A stretch of DNA of 64,000 bases from Lentisphaerota bacterium (GTDB lineage: Bacteria > Verrucomicrobiota > Lentisphaeria > Victivallales > Victivallaceae): NCBI GenBank assembly GCA_015061605.1, contig SUWH01000005.1:41716-105715 (forward strand), read 5' to 3'. Each line of letters begins with the position of its first letter. Positions within the stretch are counted from its first letter, which is position 1. Below are positions 8,198 through 16,949 of this stretch, piece by piece. Below the pieces are notes generated by a model. That model was not told the DNA's origin, did not search any database, and was given only the letters and a program-made list of their open reading frames with translations. The translations under genes were made by a program, and so were the position numbers.

Positions 8198-8803
8198 TCA
8201 ACGCAGAGAGATGAGCCGGGAAATAAGACGTTCCCGGATCTCACCCAGACGGGAGATGAAGCGTTCAACATGCACTTGGAGTTCCGGCAGAGTTTCAGCT
8301 GCCCGGTCAAGGAATTGCACCGTTTCATTGAGATCGCGCAAAGTCCGTTTTCCGGTACTTATCAGCAGAGCCTGTGCGCAGTCGGCATCCGGTTCGAGAA
8401 AATCGGCACAGCGGGCAAGCAGTTTGGCAAAGGCGCAGCTGCAGCCGAGGATGAGCGGCTGATGCTGCCGGAATATTCCTGTGGAAGCGAGGATGTTCCA
8501 TTCGGCAGCGAGCATATCCAGTTCGTCGACGGTAGCACTTTCGACCGAGCGGCGGGGGGAGTGTTCCTCTGCATCGGCATCATCTCCGTCCGAAAACATA
8601 TTGCGTGCCGAATCGGGCGTTTCAGCTATGACGACATCGTTGCGTCCGGCGAGCTGATCGTAGATGAGCTGTTCCTCGTCCGGCAGATCAAGACAGGCGG
8701 CAAGCTCATGGAAGTAACCGGAAATACGCCGTTCATCTTTGCGTATTTCCTCTTCCCAGCGGAACTCGTCCCAGAGTTGATGATGTTTACTGAATCTGCT
8801 CAT
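8198..8803 (-). CDS. Conserved-looking protein of unknown function
   Basis: A protein of about 201 residues that I do not recognise. It has no signal peptide or membrane segment. The N-terminal part is acidic and aromatic (DEFRWEEEIRKDERR), the middle contains a short acidic stretch (GDDADAEE), and the C-terminus is helical and rich in Leu, Glu and Arg, ending in RLGEIRERLISRLISLR. The ATG at 8803, beginning SRFSKHHQLWDEF, is preferred. An upstream in-frame start at 8860 would run through the end of rsfS. It lies between rsfS and panB in the nadD operon, which says nothing specific about function. Confidence 0.6.
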   Translation of the reverse strand: MSRFSKHHQLWDEFRWEEEIRKDERRISGYFHELAACLDLPDEEQLIYDQLAGRNDVVIAETPDSARNMFSDGDDADAEEHSPRRSVESATVDELDMLAAEWNILASTGIFRQHQPLILGCSCAFAKLLARCADFLEPDADCAQALLISTGKRTLRDLNETVQFLDRAAETLPELQVHVERFISRLGEIRERLISRLISLR

Positions 8804-8832
8804 GATTCCGGAAATTTTCTTTCTGAATAAAA

Positions 8833-9198
8833 TCAGTGACGTTTGCTGTATTCGCCCCACAACGTTTCAAGGTCATATTTTTCGCGCATTTCCTGGGTCA
8901 TCAAGTGTACGATGACATTGCCGAAATCGAGCAAAGTCCAGCCGCCGGTGCTGTCAGCTTCTTCTGAAAGCGGGCGCAGCTGATAGACTTCGCGCACCTG
9001 CCGTTCGATGAAGCTGGTGAGCGCGCGGAGCTGGGGTTCGTTGTTGGCTCCGACGACCACGAAAAAGTCGGCGATACTGGATTCGCTGCCCAAGGCTAAA
9101 ATTGCCGGATCATCCGCCAGTTTTTCTTCGGCGCATTTTACACAGAATTCGGCAATTTCCCGGGATTTATTCAATCTTTGTTCTTCAGTCTGGTTCAT
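8833..9198 (-). CDS. rsfS: Ribosomal silencing factor RsfS
   Basis: A 121-residue member of the RsfS/Iojap family, which binds ribosomal protein L14 and blocks joining of the 30S and 50S subunits when nutrients are limiting. The conserved features are SSIADFFVVVGANNEPQL, DSTGGWTLLDFGNVIVHLM and the C-terminal YDLETLWGE. It directly follows nadD (3 nt apart), the gene order seen in many bacteria. Confidence 0.93.
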   Translation of the reverse strand: MNQTEEQRLNKSREIAEFCVKCAEEKLADDPAILALGSESSIADFFVVVGANNEPQLRALTSFIERQVREVYQLRPLSEEADSTGGWTLLDFGNVIVHLMTQEMREKYDLETLWGEYSKRH

Positions 9199-9201
9199 AT
9201 T

Positions 9202-9849
9202 TCATTCCTTCGTTGAAGTTTCTCCGTAAAGGCGGTGACGGACAATGTAGTCACCGATTTCCGGAATATTTTCTGTCATGCACTTAATATTACCCGTCAA
9301 TGCGGTTTTTTCCATTGAATTTCTGATTTCTGTGGAAGATATTTCAAAAAATTTTCCCGGAATGACTCCGGAATACAGTTTTTGCGCGGTTTCCGGCTGC
9401 CAGTGTTCAAGTAACGTTTCCAATGTTACGGGAGAGGTTTTGCGCGGATAGGTCAGGATGTGCCACTTTTCCGCCAGTTCTTTTGCCCGGTGCCACGTAT
9501 GCAGTTGAAGCAGACTGTCCGCTCCGATGAGCAATGCCGGACGGATACCGGATACTGCTTCCAGTTCCAGCAGAATGTCGATGGTGTAGGATGGTTTTTT
9601 TGCGATTTTTGCTTCGATACCGGAAGCGCTCATGCCGGATTCATCTTTTATCAGCAGTTCCACCATTTTCATCCGGTCGGCAAAGGGGGCGCGGCGGGAA
9701 TCCAGTTTGTGCGGCGGGGCAAACGCCGGGACCCAGAGGACATGATCGCATGCTCCGGAACTCAATGCTCCCCGTGCCACCGCCAGATGGCCGTAATGAG
9801 GCGGATCGAAACTGCCGCCGAAAAATGCAGTGATGAGTTGTTTTTTCAA
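9202..9849 (-). CDS. nadD: Nicotinate-nucleotide adenylyltransferase
   Basis: NadD adenylates nicotinate mononucleotide to deamido-NAD in NAD synthesis. The nucleotidyltransferase motif GGSFDPPHYGH stands near the N-terminus, WVPAFAPPHK follows, and the ISSTEIR (ISxTxxR) signature is near the C-terminus. The start chosen is TTG at 9849, giving MKKQLITAFFGGSFDPP, because GGAGG at 9855-9859 lies 5 nt upstream and the promoter -10 box is at 9873-9878. The ATG at 9861 has no Shine-Dalgarno sequence ahead of it, and an in-frame start near 10014 lies upstream of the promoter. It heads the operon nadD-rsfS-unknown-panB-flavoprotein-C_GCAxxG_C_C. Confidence 0.92.
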   Translation of the reverse strand: MKKQLITAFFGGSFDPPHYGHLAVARGALSSGACDHVLWVPAFAPPHKLDSRRAPFADRMKMVELLIKDESGMSASGIEAKIAKKPSYTIDILLELEAVSGIRPALLIGADSLLQLHTWHRAKELAEKWHILTYPRKTSPVTLETLLEHWQPETAQKLYSGVIPGKFFEISSTEIRNSMEKTALTGNIKCMTENIPEIGDYIVRHRLYGETSTKE

Positions 9850-9872
9850 GAAAACCTCCATATCTTTGATAT

Positions 9873-9900
9873 AAAATAACGTTTTTTTGCTAAATTTCAA
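9873..9900 (-). promoter_or_regulatory. Promoter of the nadD operon
   Basis: Minus strand TTGAAA (9900-9895), 16 nt, TATTTT (9878-9873). Transcription would start near 9866, only a few bases before the GGAGG Shine-Dalgarno sequence, so the mRNA leader is very short. It is adjacent to a divergent promoter at 9910-9938. Confidence 0.65.
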
Positions 9901-9909
9901 ACAAAACGA

Positions 9910-9938
9910 TTGAAGTTTTTGCCGGATTGTTGTATTTT
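9910..9938 (+). promoter_or_regulatory. Promoter of the lipoprotein gene
   Basis: TTGAAG (9910-9915), 17 nt, TATTTT (9933-9938), followed by AAGGAG at 9991-9996 and the ATG at 10003. It is back to back with the nadD promoter. Confidence 0.65.
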
Positions 9939-10002
9939 TAATAGTGTGCAGGTTTTTTATACCCGCATGATCAGGATTTTTAACGCAGGAAAGGAGTTGT
10001 TC

Positions 10003-10851
10003 ATGTTGCGGCACAAAATGGCGGCGGCAATGGCTTTTGCATTTATGCTTATGGCATTATTTTGCGGATGCCGTTCGGATGTTTATTATCAGAACCGGGC
10101 AATAGAACGGGCCCGGGCATTTTTGCTCGAAGAGGCAAAAGAGTTGGATTGGCGCCAGCAGGAGTTTGTCCGCTATGCTGATCCGGTTATTCTTCACAGT
10201 CACATTCTCGGAAAGGTGAGTTATGGAACTCCCGATCTGCTCGGCAGTGAATCCAGACAAATTTGTGTTACCTGGCAGCTTCCGGATCAGAAAGGGGTCT
10301 ACATGGTTTACGGCGTTTCCGGGGGAAGAATGGAATACTGGGTCCCGGAACGGTTGATCCGGAAAGAGTTTGTCAATGTCCCGACACCGCTGGTCGATTC
10401 TGCGGCTGCGGCGGTTAAGTATGCGATATCCAATCTGTCTGAAGAATTGACAACAGAAGAGTTGAATACCATCCGTTTTTCCGCACCGTCACTGCTTATG
10501 ACCAATTTTGATGTGACATTGAAGCTGCCGGAAGATCCGGCTGAACAGGCGGCGTTTGCCGAAGCTGCCGGAAAGATGATGCAGTTGACCCTTGCCTGGA
10601 ATACCGGCAGTAACAAAACCGTGTTTTTCTGCGGGAACGGGATGCCGGATATGACTCAATGGTCGGTCGAGCGCGCCGGCATCATCAAACCGGATGAACT
10701 GGAACGCCGCACTTTGCGCACTGTCCTTACTCCGGAACAGTTTTATAAAGAACTGCCGCAGCTCGCTGCACGGAAAAGTGTCGGGTGCAGCTGCAAAGAT
10801 TCTGAACTCTGCCGCCGGGAAGGTGTTTGCAGAAACGCTGAAAAGAAGTGA
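10003..10851 (+). CDS. Putative lipoprotein of unknown function
   Basis: A 282-residue protein whose start is set by AAGGAG at 9991-9996. The N-terminus has a basic MLRHK, a hydrophobic stretch and LFCGCRSD, a plausible but imperfect lipobox in which the second cysteine would be lipidated. The mature part has no motif I recognise. It ends in a cysteine-rich tail (GCSCKDSELCRREGVC) whose five closely spaced cysteines could form disulfides or bind metal. The stop codon lies inside the Shine-Dalgarno region of yicC, so the two genes are coupled. Confidence 0.65.
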   Translation: MLRHKMAAAMAFAFMLMALFCGCRSDVYYQNRAIERARAFLLEEAKELDWRQQEFVRYADPVILHSHILGKVSYGTPDLLGSESRQICVTWQLPDQKGVYMVYGVSGGRMEYWVPERLIRKEFVNVPTPLVDSAAAAVKYAISNLSEELTTEELNTIRFSAPSLLMTNFDVTLKLPEDPAEQAAFAEAAGKMMQLTLAWNTGSNKTVFFCGNGMPDMTQWSVERAGIIKPDELERRTLRTVLTPEQFYKELPQLAARKSVGCSCKDSELCRREGVCRNAEKK

Positions 10852-10861
10852 GGGGTGGATC

Positions 10862-11740
10862 ATGTTGTACAGTATGACCGGTTTCGGAAAAGGGGAAGCT
10901 CTCTTTTCTGACGGACGGAGTATGCAAATAGAAATATCTTCCGTCAACCGCAAACAGTTTGAAGCAAGATTCATCATGCCGCAGGAGTTGGCGGCTCTGG
11001 AAAATTCCGGACGCAAATATGTCGCCTCCCTGGTTTCCCGCGGTGCTATTCAAGTCAGGGTGAACATCGGAACTCCCTCCGGTGCTTCCGGTGTTGCAAT
11101 TGACCGTAATATGCTCGATATGCTCATTTCCGAAGCCGCCGCCGCCCGCAAGCGCAACGGTGTATCAGGAGAGGTCGATGTGGAAGCTCTGTTTGCGTTG
11201 CCCGGAGTGATCGCAAGTGCCGCCCTTGACGGCAGTTCAGAGGAGACCGCGGAGGTATTTGAACGCGCTATCAAGGCCGCCGGAGAAAATTATCAGGCAA
11301 TGCGGCGTGCTGAAGGAGAAAATCTCAAACTCGATCTGGAGAAACGTTTGAAATCTCTGGAAATGATGCACGGCGAACTCTATATGATGACTTCAATGCA
11401 GCCGGATCTGGTCAAACAGCGGCTGCTCAACCGTTTCGCCAATGAGAAGTTTCCCATCGAGGCCGATGATCCAACTCTGCTGCGCGAAGTGTTGTTTTAC
11501 ATCGACCGGGGCGATGTCACTGAAGAGTTGACCCGTTTGAGCAGTCACTTTGAACAGTTCCGGAAGTTTCTGGATGCTGATGTCCCGGTCGGCAGAAGTC
11601 TGGACTTTTTGATGCAGGAACTTTTCCGGGAAATAACCACGTTGGGCAATAAAGCCTTCGCTGGTGGAGTTTCCCGCAAAGTTGTGGCTTTCAAAGCCGA
11701 AGCGGAGAAGATCCGTGAACAGATCCAGAATGTAGAATAA
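10862..11740 (+). CDS. yicC: YicC-family endoribonuclease
   Basis: A 292-residue protein with the hallmarks of the YicC/YloC family: start MLYSMTGFGKGE, IEISSVNRKQFEARF, RGAIQVRVNI, and a C-terminal DUF1732 part with RSLDFLMQELFREITTLGNKA, where acidic and asparagine residues are conserved. E. coli YicC is an endoribonuclease that acts on small RNAs. The ATG at 10862 is chosen because family members begin exactly here and a GAGGGG element lies 6-7 nt upstream. It is followed by cysE after 25 nt. Confidence 0.9.
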   Translation: MLYSMTGFGKGEALFSDGRSMQIEISSVNRKQFEARFIMPQELAALENSGRKYVASLVSRGAIQVRVNIGTPSGASGVAIDRNMLDMLISEAAAARKRNGVSGEVDVEALFALPGVIASAALDGSSEETAEVFERAIKAAGENYQAMRRAEGENLKLDLEKRLKSLEMMHGELYMMTSMQPDLVKQRLLNRFANEKFPIEADDPTLLREVLFYIDRGDVTEELTRLSSHFEQFRKFLDADVPVGRSLDFLMQELFREITTLGNKAFAGGVSRKVVAFKAEAEKIREQIQNVE

Positions 11741-11765
11741 TTCCCATAATGCAGGATAAATATTT

Positions 11766-12671
11766 ATGACCAGACGAGAAAAAAATGAGGCGTTGGATAA
11801 AATAACTTCCGCTCTCAATCAAAGTTATTCCGGTGATTACGGCATCAATCATGCCGAAGATGACGCCATGCCCAGCCGTTCCGAAGTTATCGACGTCACA
11901 GAACGGTTGCTGGAACTCCTCTTTCCCGGTTTCGACCGCGCCGGAGTTTATCCGGGCACCCGGGTGCTGCTCGGCGATATCATGCGGAAACTTTCCGATC
12001 AGATCGGCCGCGCCATGCGCCGGATCAAAGGCGGCGAATGTGAAGGATGTGATCAGGAGTGTTCCGAACGCAGTGACAAAATGACTTTTGAACTGCTTGC
12101 CGCTCTGCCGGAATTGCGGGATATTCTGCTTGCCGACGTGGAAGCAGCTTACAACGGCGACCCTGCCGCCCGTTGTTATGACGAAATCATTTTGAGCTAT
12201 CCGGGGTTGAAAGCTATCGCCATCCAGCGCCTTGCCCACGAGCTTTTCTGCGTCGGTGTGCCGCTTATTCCCCGGATGATGACCGAATACGCCCACAGTG
12301 AAACCGGTATCGACATCCATCCCGGAGCCACCCTTGGCCGCGGTATCTTTATCGACCACGGTACCGGTGTCGTCATCGGTGAAACTGCTGTCCTCGGTAA
12401 TAATGTCCGTATTTATCAGGGCGTGACCCTCGGCGCGGTCAGCTTTCCCAAGAATGCCTGCGGCGTGCTGATCAAAGGTTTGCGCCGCCATCCGACGATC
12501 GGCAGCAATGTCACCATCTATTCCGGAGCTTCGGTTCTTGGCGATGTGACCATCGGTGATGATTCTGTCATCGGCGGTAACGTCTGGCTCACCGAAAGTC
12601 TGCCGCAGGGAACCAAAATCACGGCGCTTCCTCCGGAACACCGCCGCAAATCACTCAACGGGAATAAATAA
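11766..12671 (+). CDS. cysE: Serine O-acetyltransferase
   Basis: A 301-residue acetyl-CoA:L-serine O-acetyltransferase that makes O-acetylserine for cysteine synthesis. The N-terminal helical domain is followed by a left-handed beta helix of hexapeptide repeats: SETGIDIHPGATLGRG, IDHGTGVVIGETAVLG and GVTLGAVSF. His residues of the IDIHPGA and DHGTG motifs are the expected catalytic positions. The length of about 300 residues fits the longer EpsC/CysE type. A CxxCxxxC-like cluster (GECEGCDQEC) near residue 95 is unusual for the family and may be a metal or redox site. It is followed directly by yggS. Confidence 0.9.
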   Translation: MTRREKNEALDKITSALNQSYSGDYGINHAEDDAMPSRSEVIDVTERLLELLFPGFDRAGVYPGTRVLLGDIMRKLSDQIGRAMRRIKGGECEGCDQECSERSDKMTFELLAALPELRDILLADVEAAYNGDPAARCYDEIILSYPGLKAIAIQRLAHELFCVGVPLIPRMMTEYAHSETGIDIHPGATLGRGIFIDHGTGVVIGETAVLGNNVRIYQGVTLGAVSFPKNACGVLIKGLRRHPTIGSNVTIYSGASVLGDVTIGDDSVIGGNVWLTESLPQGTKITALPPEHRRKSLNGNK

Positions 12672-12672
12672 T

Positions 12673-13365
12673 ATGAGCCGCGCACCGGAAAATTACCGCA
12701 ATACTTTGAATGTTATTCGGCAAGTCGCCGCCAAATGCGGACGCAATGCTGATGAAATCAAACTGCTTGTCGTCAGCAAAACCATGCCCCACGCGGTGCT
12801 TAAAGAGCTGTATGATGAATGCAATATCCGGGAATTTGCCGAAAACCGCGTCCCGGAACTTTCCGGAAAGGTCGAGGCTCTCCCCCGTGATATCAAGTGG
12901 CACTTCATCGGTCCCATGCAGTCCAACAAGATCCGCAAAGTGGTCAAAATGGCGCAGGTCATCCACTCGGTCGAATCCTGTGAACAGATCGAAAAACTTG
13001 AACGCATTTGCGGTGAGGAAAACAAACACCCGGAATTTTTTCTGGAAGTCAACGTTTCCGGCGAAGCTTCCAAGGGCGGTTTGCGCGGAGAGGAACTCTT
13101 TGAAGCAGGAAGCCTCGCCGCTCAATGCAAAAATGCTGATTGGTGCGGTCTGATGACCATGGCTCCCATCGATGCCGATGACGAAGCTCTGGAAGAGATA
13201 TTTTCCACGCTTGCCAAATTGAAAAAAGAGTGCGAAGCGCGTTTCAATGTTACTTTGCCGGAGCTTTCCATGGGTATGAGTGGAGATTTTCCCATCGCAG
13301 TTGCCCATGGCGCAACAGTCGTCCGTATCGGCAGCCGGATATTTGAAGGTGTTGAACGCAGTTGA
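12673..13365 (+). CDS. yggS: YggS-family pyridoxal phosphate homeostasis protein
   Basis: A 230-residue member of the YggS/PROSC family, a single-domain alanine-racemase-fold protein that binds pyridoxal 5'-phosphate and buffers its supply. Family features are KLLVVSKTMP (the Lys that binds PLP), FAENRVPEL, WHFIGPMQSNK, FLEVNVSGEASKGG, LMTMAP, ELSMGMSGDF and VRIGSRIFEG. The ATG at 12673 gives the usual length. It begins 1 nt after the cysE stop codon. Confidence 0.93.
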   Translation: MSRAPENYRNTLNVIRQVAAKCGRNADEIKLLVVSKTMPHAVLKELYDECNIREFAENRVPELSGKVEALPRDIKWHFIGPMQSNKIRKVVKMAQVIHSVESCEQIEKLERICGEENKHPEFFLEVNVSGEASKGGLRGEELFEAGSLAAQCKNADWCGLMTMAPIDADDEALEEIFSTLAKLKKECEARFNVTLPELSMGMSGDFPIAVAHGATVVRIGSRIFEGVERS

Positions 13366-13418
13366 AAACTGCCGGTTGTATATTACTCTTGAAACAACAC
13401 TCCGGGAGGATCAGGAAA

Positions 13419-14432
13419 ATGAAAAAATTTATATCAATGCTGTCTTTATTGTTTGCCGTTATGGATATCTGTGCCGCTCCGGCTGCCGATGTCCCCGATC
13501 CCGAAGTTTTTGCTGCCAAAGGAAAGGCGCGCAACTACACCGGTGTTTTCCCGGAAAATGTGAAAACCATCGGTATCATCACTCCCGGTTCTTATCCGGT
13601 GGCAAAAAATATCCGGAAGTCGGTCAGGCTTTTGGAGAAGTCCGGGTATAAAGTCAAAATTTATCCCAATGCGCTGCGTCCCAGGGAAAAATCCGATGCC
13701 GGATATTACGCTTCCATGCCGGCGAAATACCGCATTGCCGACTTTGAAGCGGCGTGGCGCGATATGGAGATCGACATGATCATCTGCTGCCGGGGAGGTC
13801 GCGGAACTGAAGAGGTCGTTGCCGGAGTGAACTGGAGCAAATTGCCCAGACGACCGGAACTTTACTTGCAGGGATACAGTGCCGTAACTTCGATTTTATG
13901 CGCGCTGGACGGCAAAGGTTACGGCAGACCGGTCGCTGGTCCCAATGTCAGTTCCATGCTGTCGCTGGATACGGCAATGATCCCGCTTATGAAAAAAATG
14001 TACAGCGGAGAAGAGGTTGGTCCTTTTAAACTTAAAGCACTTGTTCCCGGGGATTGTTCGGGCAGGGCGCTTGCCGGTCTTTTGAGCCGTTTCAATAAAG
14101 TCGCCAAGACTGATTACAATGTTCCGGTCAAAGGCAGGATCGTTTTTATCGAAAGTGTTTTCTGCAAAGCAGACAAGTTCCGGGCTGAACTTACGGAACT
14201 TTGTGAGTCAAAATTTCTTGACGGAGCCGCCGGGATCGTTTTCTGCCAGCTTACCAAAGGGGATAAATTGGAAGTCCTCATGCCGGTTTTGAAAGAGTTT
14301 GCACCCAAATTCAAAGTTCCGGTTTATCTGGGTTTTCCCTTCGGACATCACACAAAAAATCTTGCGATCGATTTCTCCCGTGACGTGGTGATTTCCAATG
14401 GGGTATTGAAATTCCCCGCGGTAAAGAAATAA
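13419..14432 (+). CDS. Exported S66-family LD-carboxypeptidase-like peptidase
   Basis: A 337-residue peptidase S66 protein (LdcA/MccF type), a serine peptidase with a Ser-Glu-His triad. Visible positions are RGGRGTEEVV (oxyanion glycine region), LQGYSAVT (nucleophile Ser; the family consensus is GYSDxT, so the Asp is replaced by Ala), VFIESVF (catalytic Glu) and PFGHHTKNLAI (catalytic His). Unlike cytoplasmic LdcA it begins with a signal peptide (MKKFISMLSLLFAVMDICAAPA), so it should act in the periplasm, perhaps on peptidoglycan peptides. The start follows an AGGAAA sequence; longer starts overlap yggS. Confidence 0.82.
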   Translation: MKKFISMLSLLFAVMDICAAPAADVPDPEVFAAKGKARNYTGVFPENVKTIGIITPGSYPVAKNIRKSVRLLEKSGYKVKIYPNALRPREKSDAGYYASMPAKYRIADFEAAWRDMEIDMIICCRGGRGTEEVVAGVNWSKLPRRPELYLQGYSAVTSILCALDGKGYGRPVAGPNVSSMLSLDTAMIPLMKKMYSGEEVGPFKLKALVPGDCSGRALAGLLSRFNKVAKTDYNVPVKGRIVFIESVFCKADKFRAELTELCESKFLDGAAGIVFCQLTKGDKLEVLMPVLKEFAPKFKVPVYLGFPFGHHTKNLAIDFSRDVVISNGVLKFPAVKK

Positions 14433-14473
14433 TGCTGTTCCGCAAATGATGATTTCTGATTTGGCAGCTGCTT

Positions 14474-14782
14474 ATGAATGACGATAAATGGAATTGGACA
14501 GAACCGGATCCCGATGCCCCGACGGTGTATCAGAAAGAGCGCGGCGGAATGATCGCGCTGTTGATCATCGGTTCACTGCTGATTGCCGGAGGAGTCTTTT
14601 TTGCATGGAAGATCGGCGCATTTGATCATGATCGCTTCTGGGGACTGGATACGCCGTATCGACGGTTAAGTTTCCATCGTGAAACCTTGGAATATTCTCT
14701 GTTTTTTCACGCTCCGTGGCTTATCGGATGTATGATGGTATGGGCGGCGCTCCGTAATTTATGCAAGTTGCGGAAAAAATAA
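14474..14782 (+). CDS. Small inner-membrane protein
   Basis: A 102-residue protein with two predicted transmembrane helices, GGMIALLIIGSLLIAGGVFF at about residues 24-43 and FFHAPWLIGCMMVWAAL at about residues 77-93, joined by a polar loop. The N-terminus is acidic and the C-terminus is basic (CKLRKK), which predicts both ends in the cytoplasm. I recognise no family. It is the last gene of the forward block and converges with the SGNH-LamG gene. Confidence 0.55.
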   Translation: MNDDKWNWTEPDPDAPTVYQKERGGMIALLIIGSLLIAGGVFFAWKIGAFDHDRFWGLDTPYRRLSFHRETLEYSLFFHAPWLIGCMMVWAALRNLCKLRKK

Positions 14783-14864
14783 TATGTCCACATCCGGTGG
14801 TAAAATTATCGGAGCATCGGAACTGTGAACATCGAATCTGCCGGTACGGCTTTCCCGCAACAGT

Positions 14865-16949
14865 TTACCGGAGACCGCGCGTGTTGAAATATTTTTTTAT
14901 TTCTGCGGCATTCAATGCCCGGGGGAAAATCCGGAGTCCGTTGAGTTCTCCCCGATAGTGCCATGCACCGCCCCAGCCTGAACCCAGTTCGATAAAATTG
15001 CGGTTGCTTTTTGGCTTGAGCCCGGGAAAAGCTTTTTTACCAACAGGTACACCATTAAGATAAATCGTTATACTGTATCCATTGGAAATCGTTTCAAAAA
15101 CTGCCGCCGCCTGACTCTTTTTACCCGGTTCCGGAAACTTCCCTTTCAAACTCATCGTGTGGCCGCGGTATCGTTTGCCATCGTGAAAATTGGCATAAAG
15201 GCGGTTGCCGTATCTGCCCAGAAAGAATTGGCGGTCTTTGAATACATACATATCCAGAGCTTCCGGAGTGGTTTTCCCTTTGATATCACCGCTGTCCAGC
15301 GGGATGAGGCTGGTTATCACGGTCAAACCTTTTTCATCTGCATTGATCTCTGAACTGTTCAGCACTCTGATCCGGGTGCTGCCGTTGAAATGGAGTTTGT
15401 CTTTGAGAAATGTTGAACCGTCTGCGGCAGAGGCAAGTTTTTTCCCGTCAGAAAGATAGCGCAGCACGTCTCCTGCGAGCAGCTGATGACCTTTCAAAGA
15501 CATATGCACTCCATCGTCCTGCACATAGAGGAGTTGGGGATCCGGATGGCTGCGCACCGTTGCGGCGAAGTCGATGATATCCAGACCATGTTTGGCGGCG
15601 ATCTGTTTCAACCGGGCGTTGAAGCGGTCGTGGACTTCCGGGACACCGAAAATGGAGTGGCTGAAATTTTGCGCTTTCAGCGGCAGATTCAATGCCTGCT
15701 GATACGGCATATAACTGTCCGGAGAAGTGATCAGAATGATTTTTGCCCCGGTTCGTTTTTTAAGCATGGTAATAATATTATCCCATAATTCAAGCTGTTC
15801 ATCTTCCGGGACATAAGTTTTATACCCGTCGCCGGAGCGAAGTTTGGAATCGTTAGCCCCGGTAAAAATAAAGATCATATCAGGAACCGGAGAAAAGATT
15901 TTTTCGTACATTTCGTTGCGGATGGTTTTTTCCCCTTTGAGCCGCAGCCATATACGCCGGAGCGTGTCGCCGCCCACACCGCAGTTGCGCGTGGTATATC
16001 CGACGGGCAGAAAGCTCTCTGCAACATTGATATAGTTGCGTCCCCGGTCATAATCGCTCAAACTGTCTCCGAGAAAAAGCAGATGTTGTTTACCGGAAAT
16101 ATTTTCTGCATATTTACGATACTGTTTCAAACTTTTTTCCGGCATAATGGTGGCAAAAAAGTTTACTTTTACTCCGCTTCCCTGATCCAGAACGGACAAT
16201 CTTGCACCGTCCGGAGATTCCAACGGGACAGTAAAGGTGAATTCGGCTTTCCCATCGGCACCGCTGACCGTTTCCCAGTGCTTCGCCGGGAAATAACCGC
16301 CGGGAAGAAATTGTCCGGAATAGAGCGAACAGGATAATTTGCGCTTCGGTTCTGAACCGAGCAGGGTGACTTTTACCGTGTCGCCGGGACGGACGATCGC
16401 AGCAGAGGGTTCAAAGGTAAAAGCCGGTCCCTTGCGGTCAAGGTAAAAGAAACTGGTCGAAACGATTTCTGCCTTTGAGCCATTATCCAGTTCTATTATA
16501 AGTTTATCGTGGAATACTGTATCAGGATCAGTGGATACGCTTTCAAAATCAAAGTTCTGAAATTTTGAATTCAACTCAAAACTTTTGCTCCACTCTTCTT
16601 TGAATTCCAGGGCATTTCCTCCGTACATCAACCGCGAACGTACTCCGAGCCGGAATTTCCCCTCTCCTTTGGCGCGGATGCGGAAACGGAATCTCCGTCC
16701 GGACGGGGCGGCGCAATCCGGTTGAGCGTGTTCCAGATTGCCAAGATCAAGATAGTGAGCGAGCGTCCCACCCGTGAGCCGCATCCCTTTGGCAAGCTTC
16801 TCAACTGTTCCGCTGCCGGAATGTTTCCAGCATTTCATTCCGTAGAAAAATGTGCTGTTATTGATCAAATTTGCTTCGCGTGCCGCCAGCTGAAACAGAA
16901 AAAGTGAAGCGGCAACGGTGAAAAATATTTTTGACAGTAAAATTTTCAT
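14865..16949 (-). CDS. Secreted SGNH hydrolase with C-terminal LamG-like domain
   Basis: A 694-residue exported protein. A signal peptide (ends near LAAREAN) precedes an N-terminal jelly-roll domain of about 150 residues and an immunoglobulin-like segment (IVRPGDTVKVTLLGSEP). The catalytic SGNH domain has FLGDSLSD (nucleophile Ser), CGVGGDT, FTGANDSK and DDGVHMS (Asp/His). The C-terminal 170 residues form a concanavalin/LamG-type domain (LHFNGSTRIRVL, GLRIFPRALNAAEI). This suggests a carbohydrate esterase that binds polysaccharide. Its ATG overlaps the stop codon of the previous gene (16946-16949). Confidence 0.82.
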   Translation of the reverse strand: MKILLSKIFFTVAASLFLFQLAAREANLINNSTFFYGMKCWKHSGSGTVEKLAKGMRLTGGTLAHYLDLGNLEHAQPDCAAPSGRRFRFRIRAKGEGKFRLGVRSRLMYGGNALEFKEEWSKSFELNSKFQNFDFESVSTDPDTVFHDKLIIELDNGSKAEIVSTSFFYLDRKGPAFTFEPSAAIVRPGDTVKVTLLGSEPKRKLSCSLYSGQFLPGGYFPAKHWETVSGADGKAEFTFTVPLESPDGARLSVLDQGSGVKVNFFATIMPEKSLKQYRKYAENISGKQHLLFLGDSLSDYDRGRNYINVAESFLPVGYTTRNCGVGGDTLRRIWLRLKGEKTIRNEMYEKIFSPVPDMIFIFTGANDSKLRSGDGYKTYVPEDEQLELWDNIITMLKKRTGAKIILITSPDSYMPYQQALNLPLKAQNFSHSIFGVPEVHDRFNARLKQIAAKHGLDIIDFAATVRSHPDPQLLYVQDDGVHMSLKGHQLLAGDVLRYLSDGKKLASAADGSTFLKDKLHFNGSTRIRVLNSSEINADEKGLTVITSLIPLDSGDIKGKTTPEALDMYVFKDRQFFLGRYGNRLYANFHDGKRYRGHTMSLKGKFPEPGKKSQAAAVFETISNGYSITIYLNGVPVGKKAFPGLKPKSNRNFIELGSGWGGAWHYRGELNGLRIFPRALNAAEIKKYFNTRGLR

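Noticed and set aside
8165..8201. TTG start for panB at 8201
   Set aside because: It adds 12 residues not typical of PanB and overlaps the stop codon of the preceding gene; the ATG at 8165 gives the usual length.
9910..10003. Longer start of the lipoprotein gene at 9910
   Set aside because: It coincides with the -35 box. AAGGAG at 9991-9996 and the signal sequence support 10003.
9861..10014. Longer nadD start near 10014 or at the ATG 9861
   Set aside because: The promoter lies downstream of 10014, and GGAGG is placed for the TTG at 9849.
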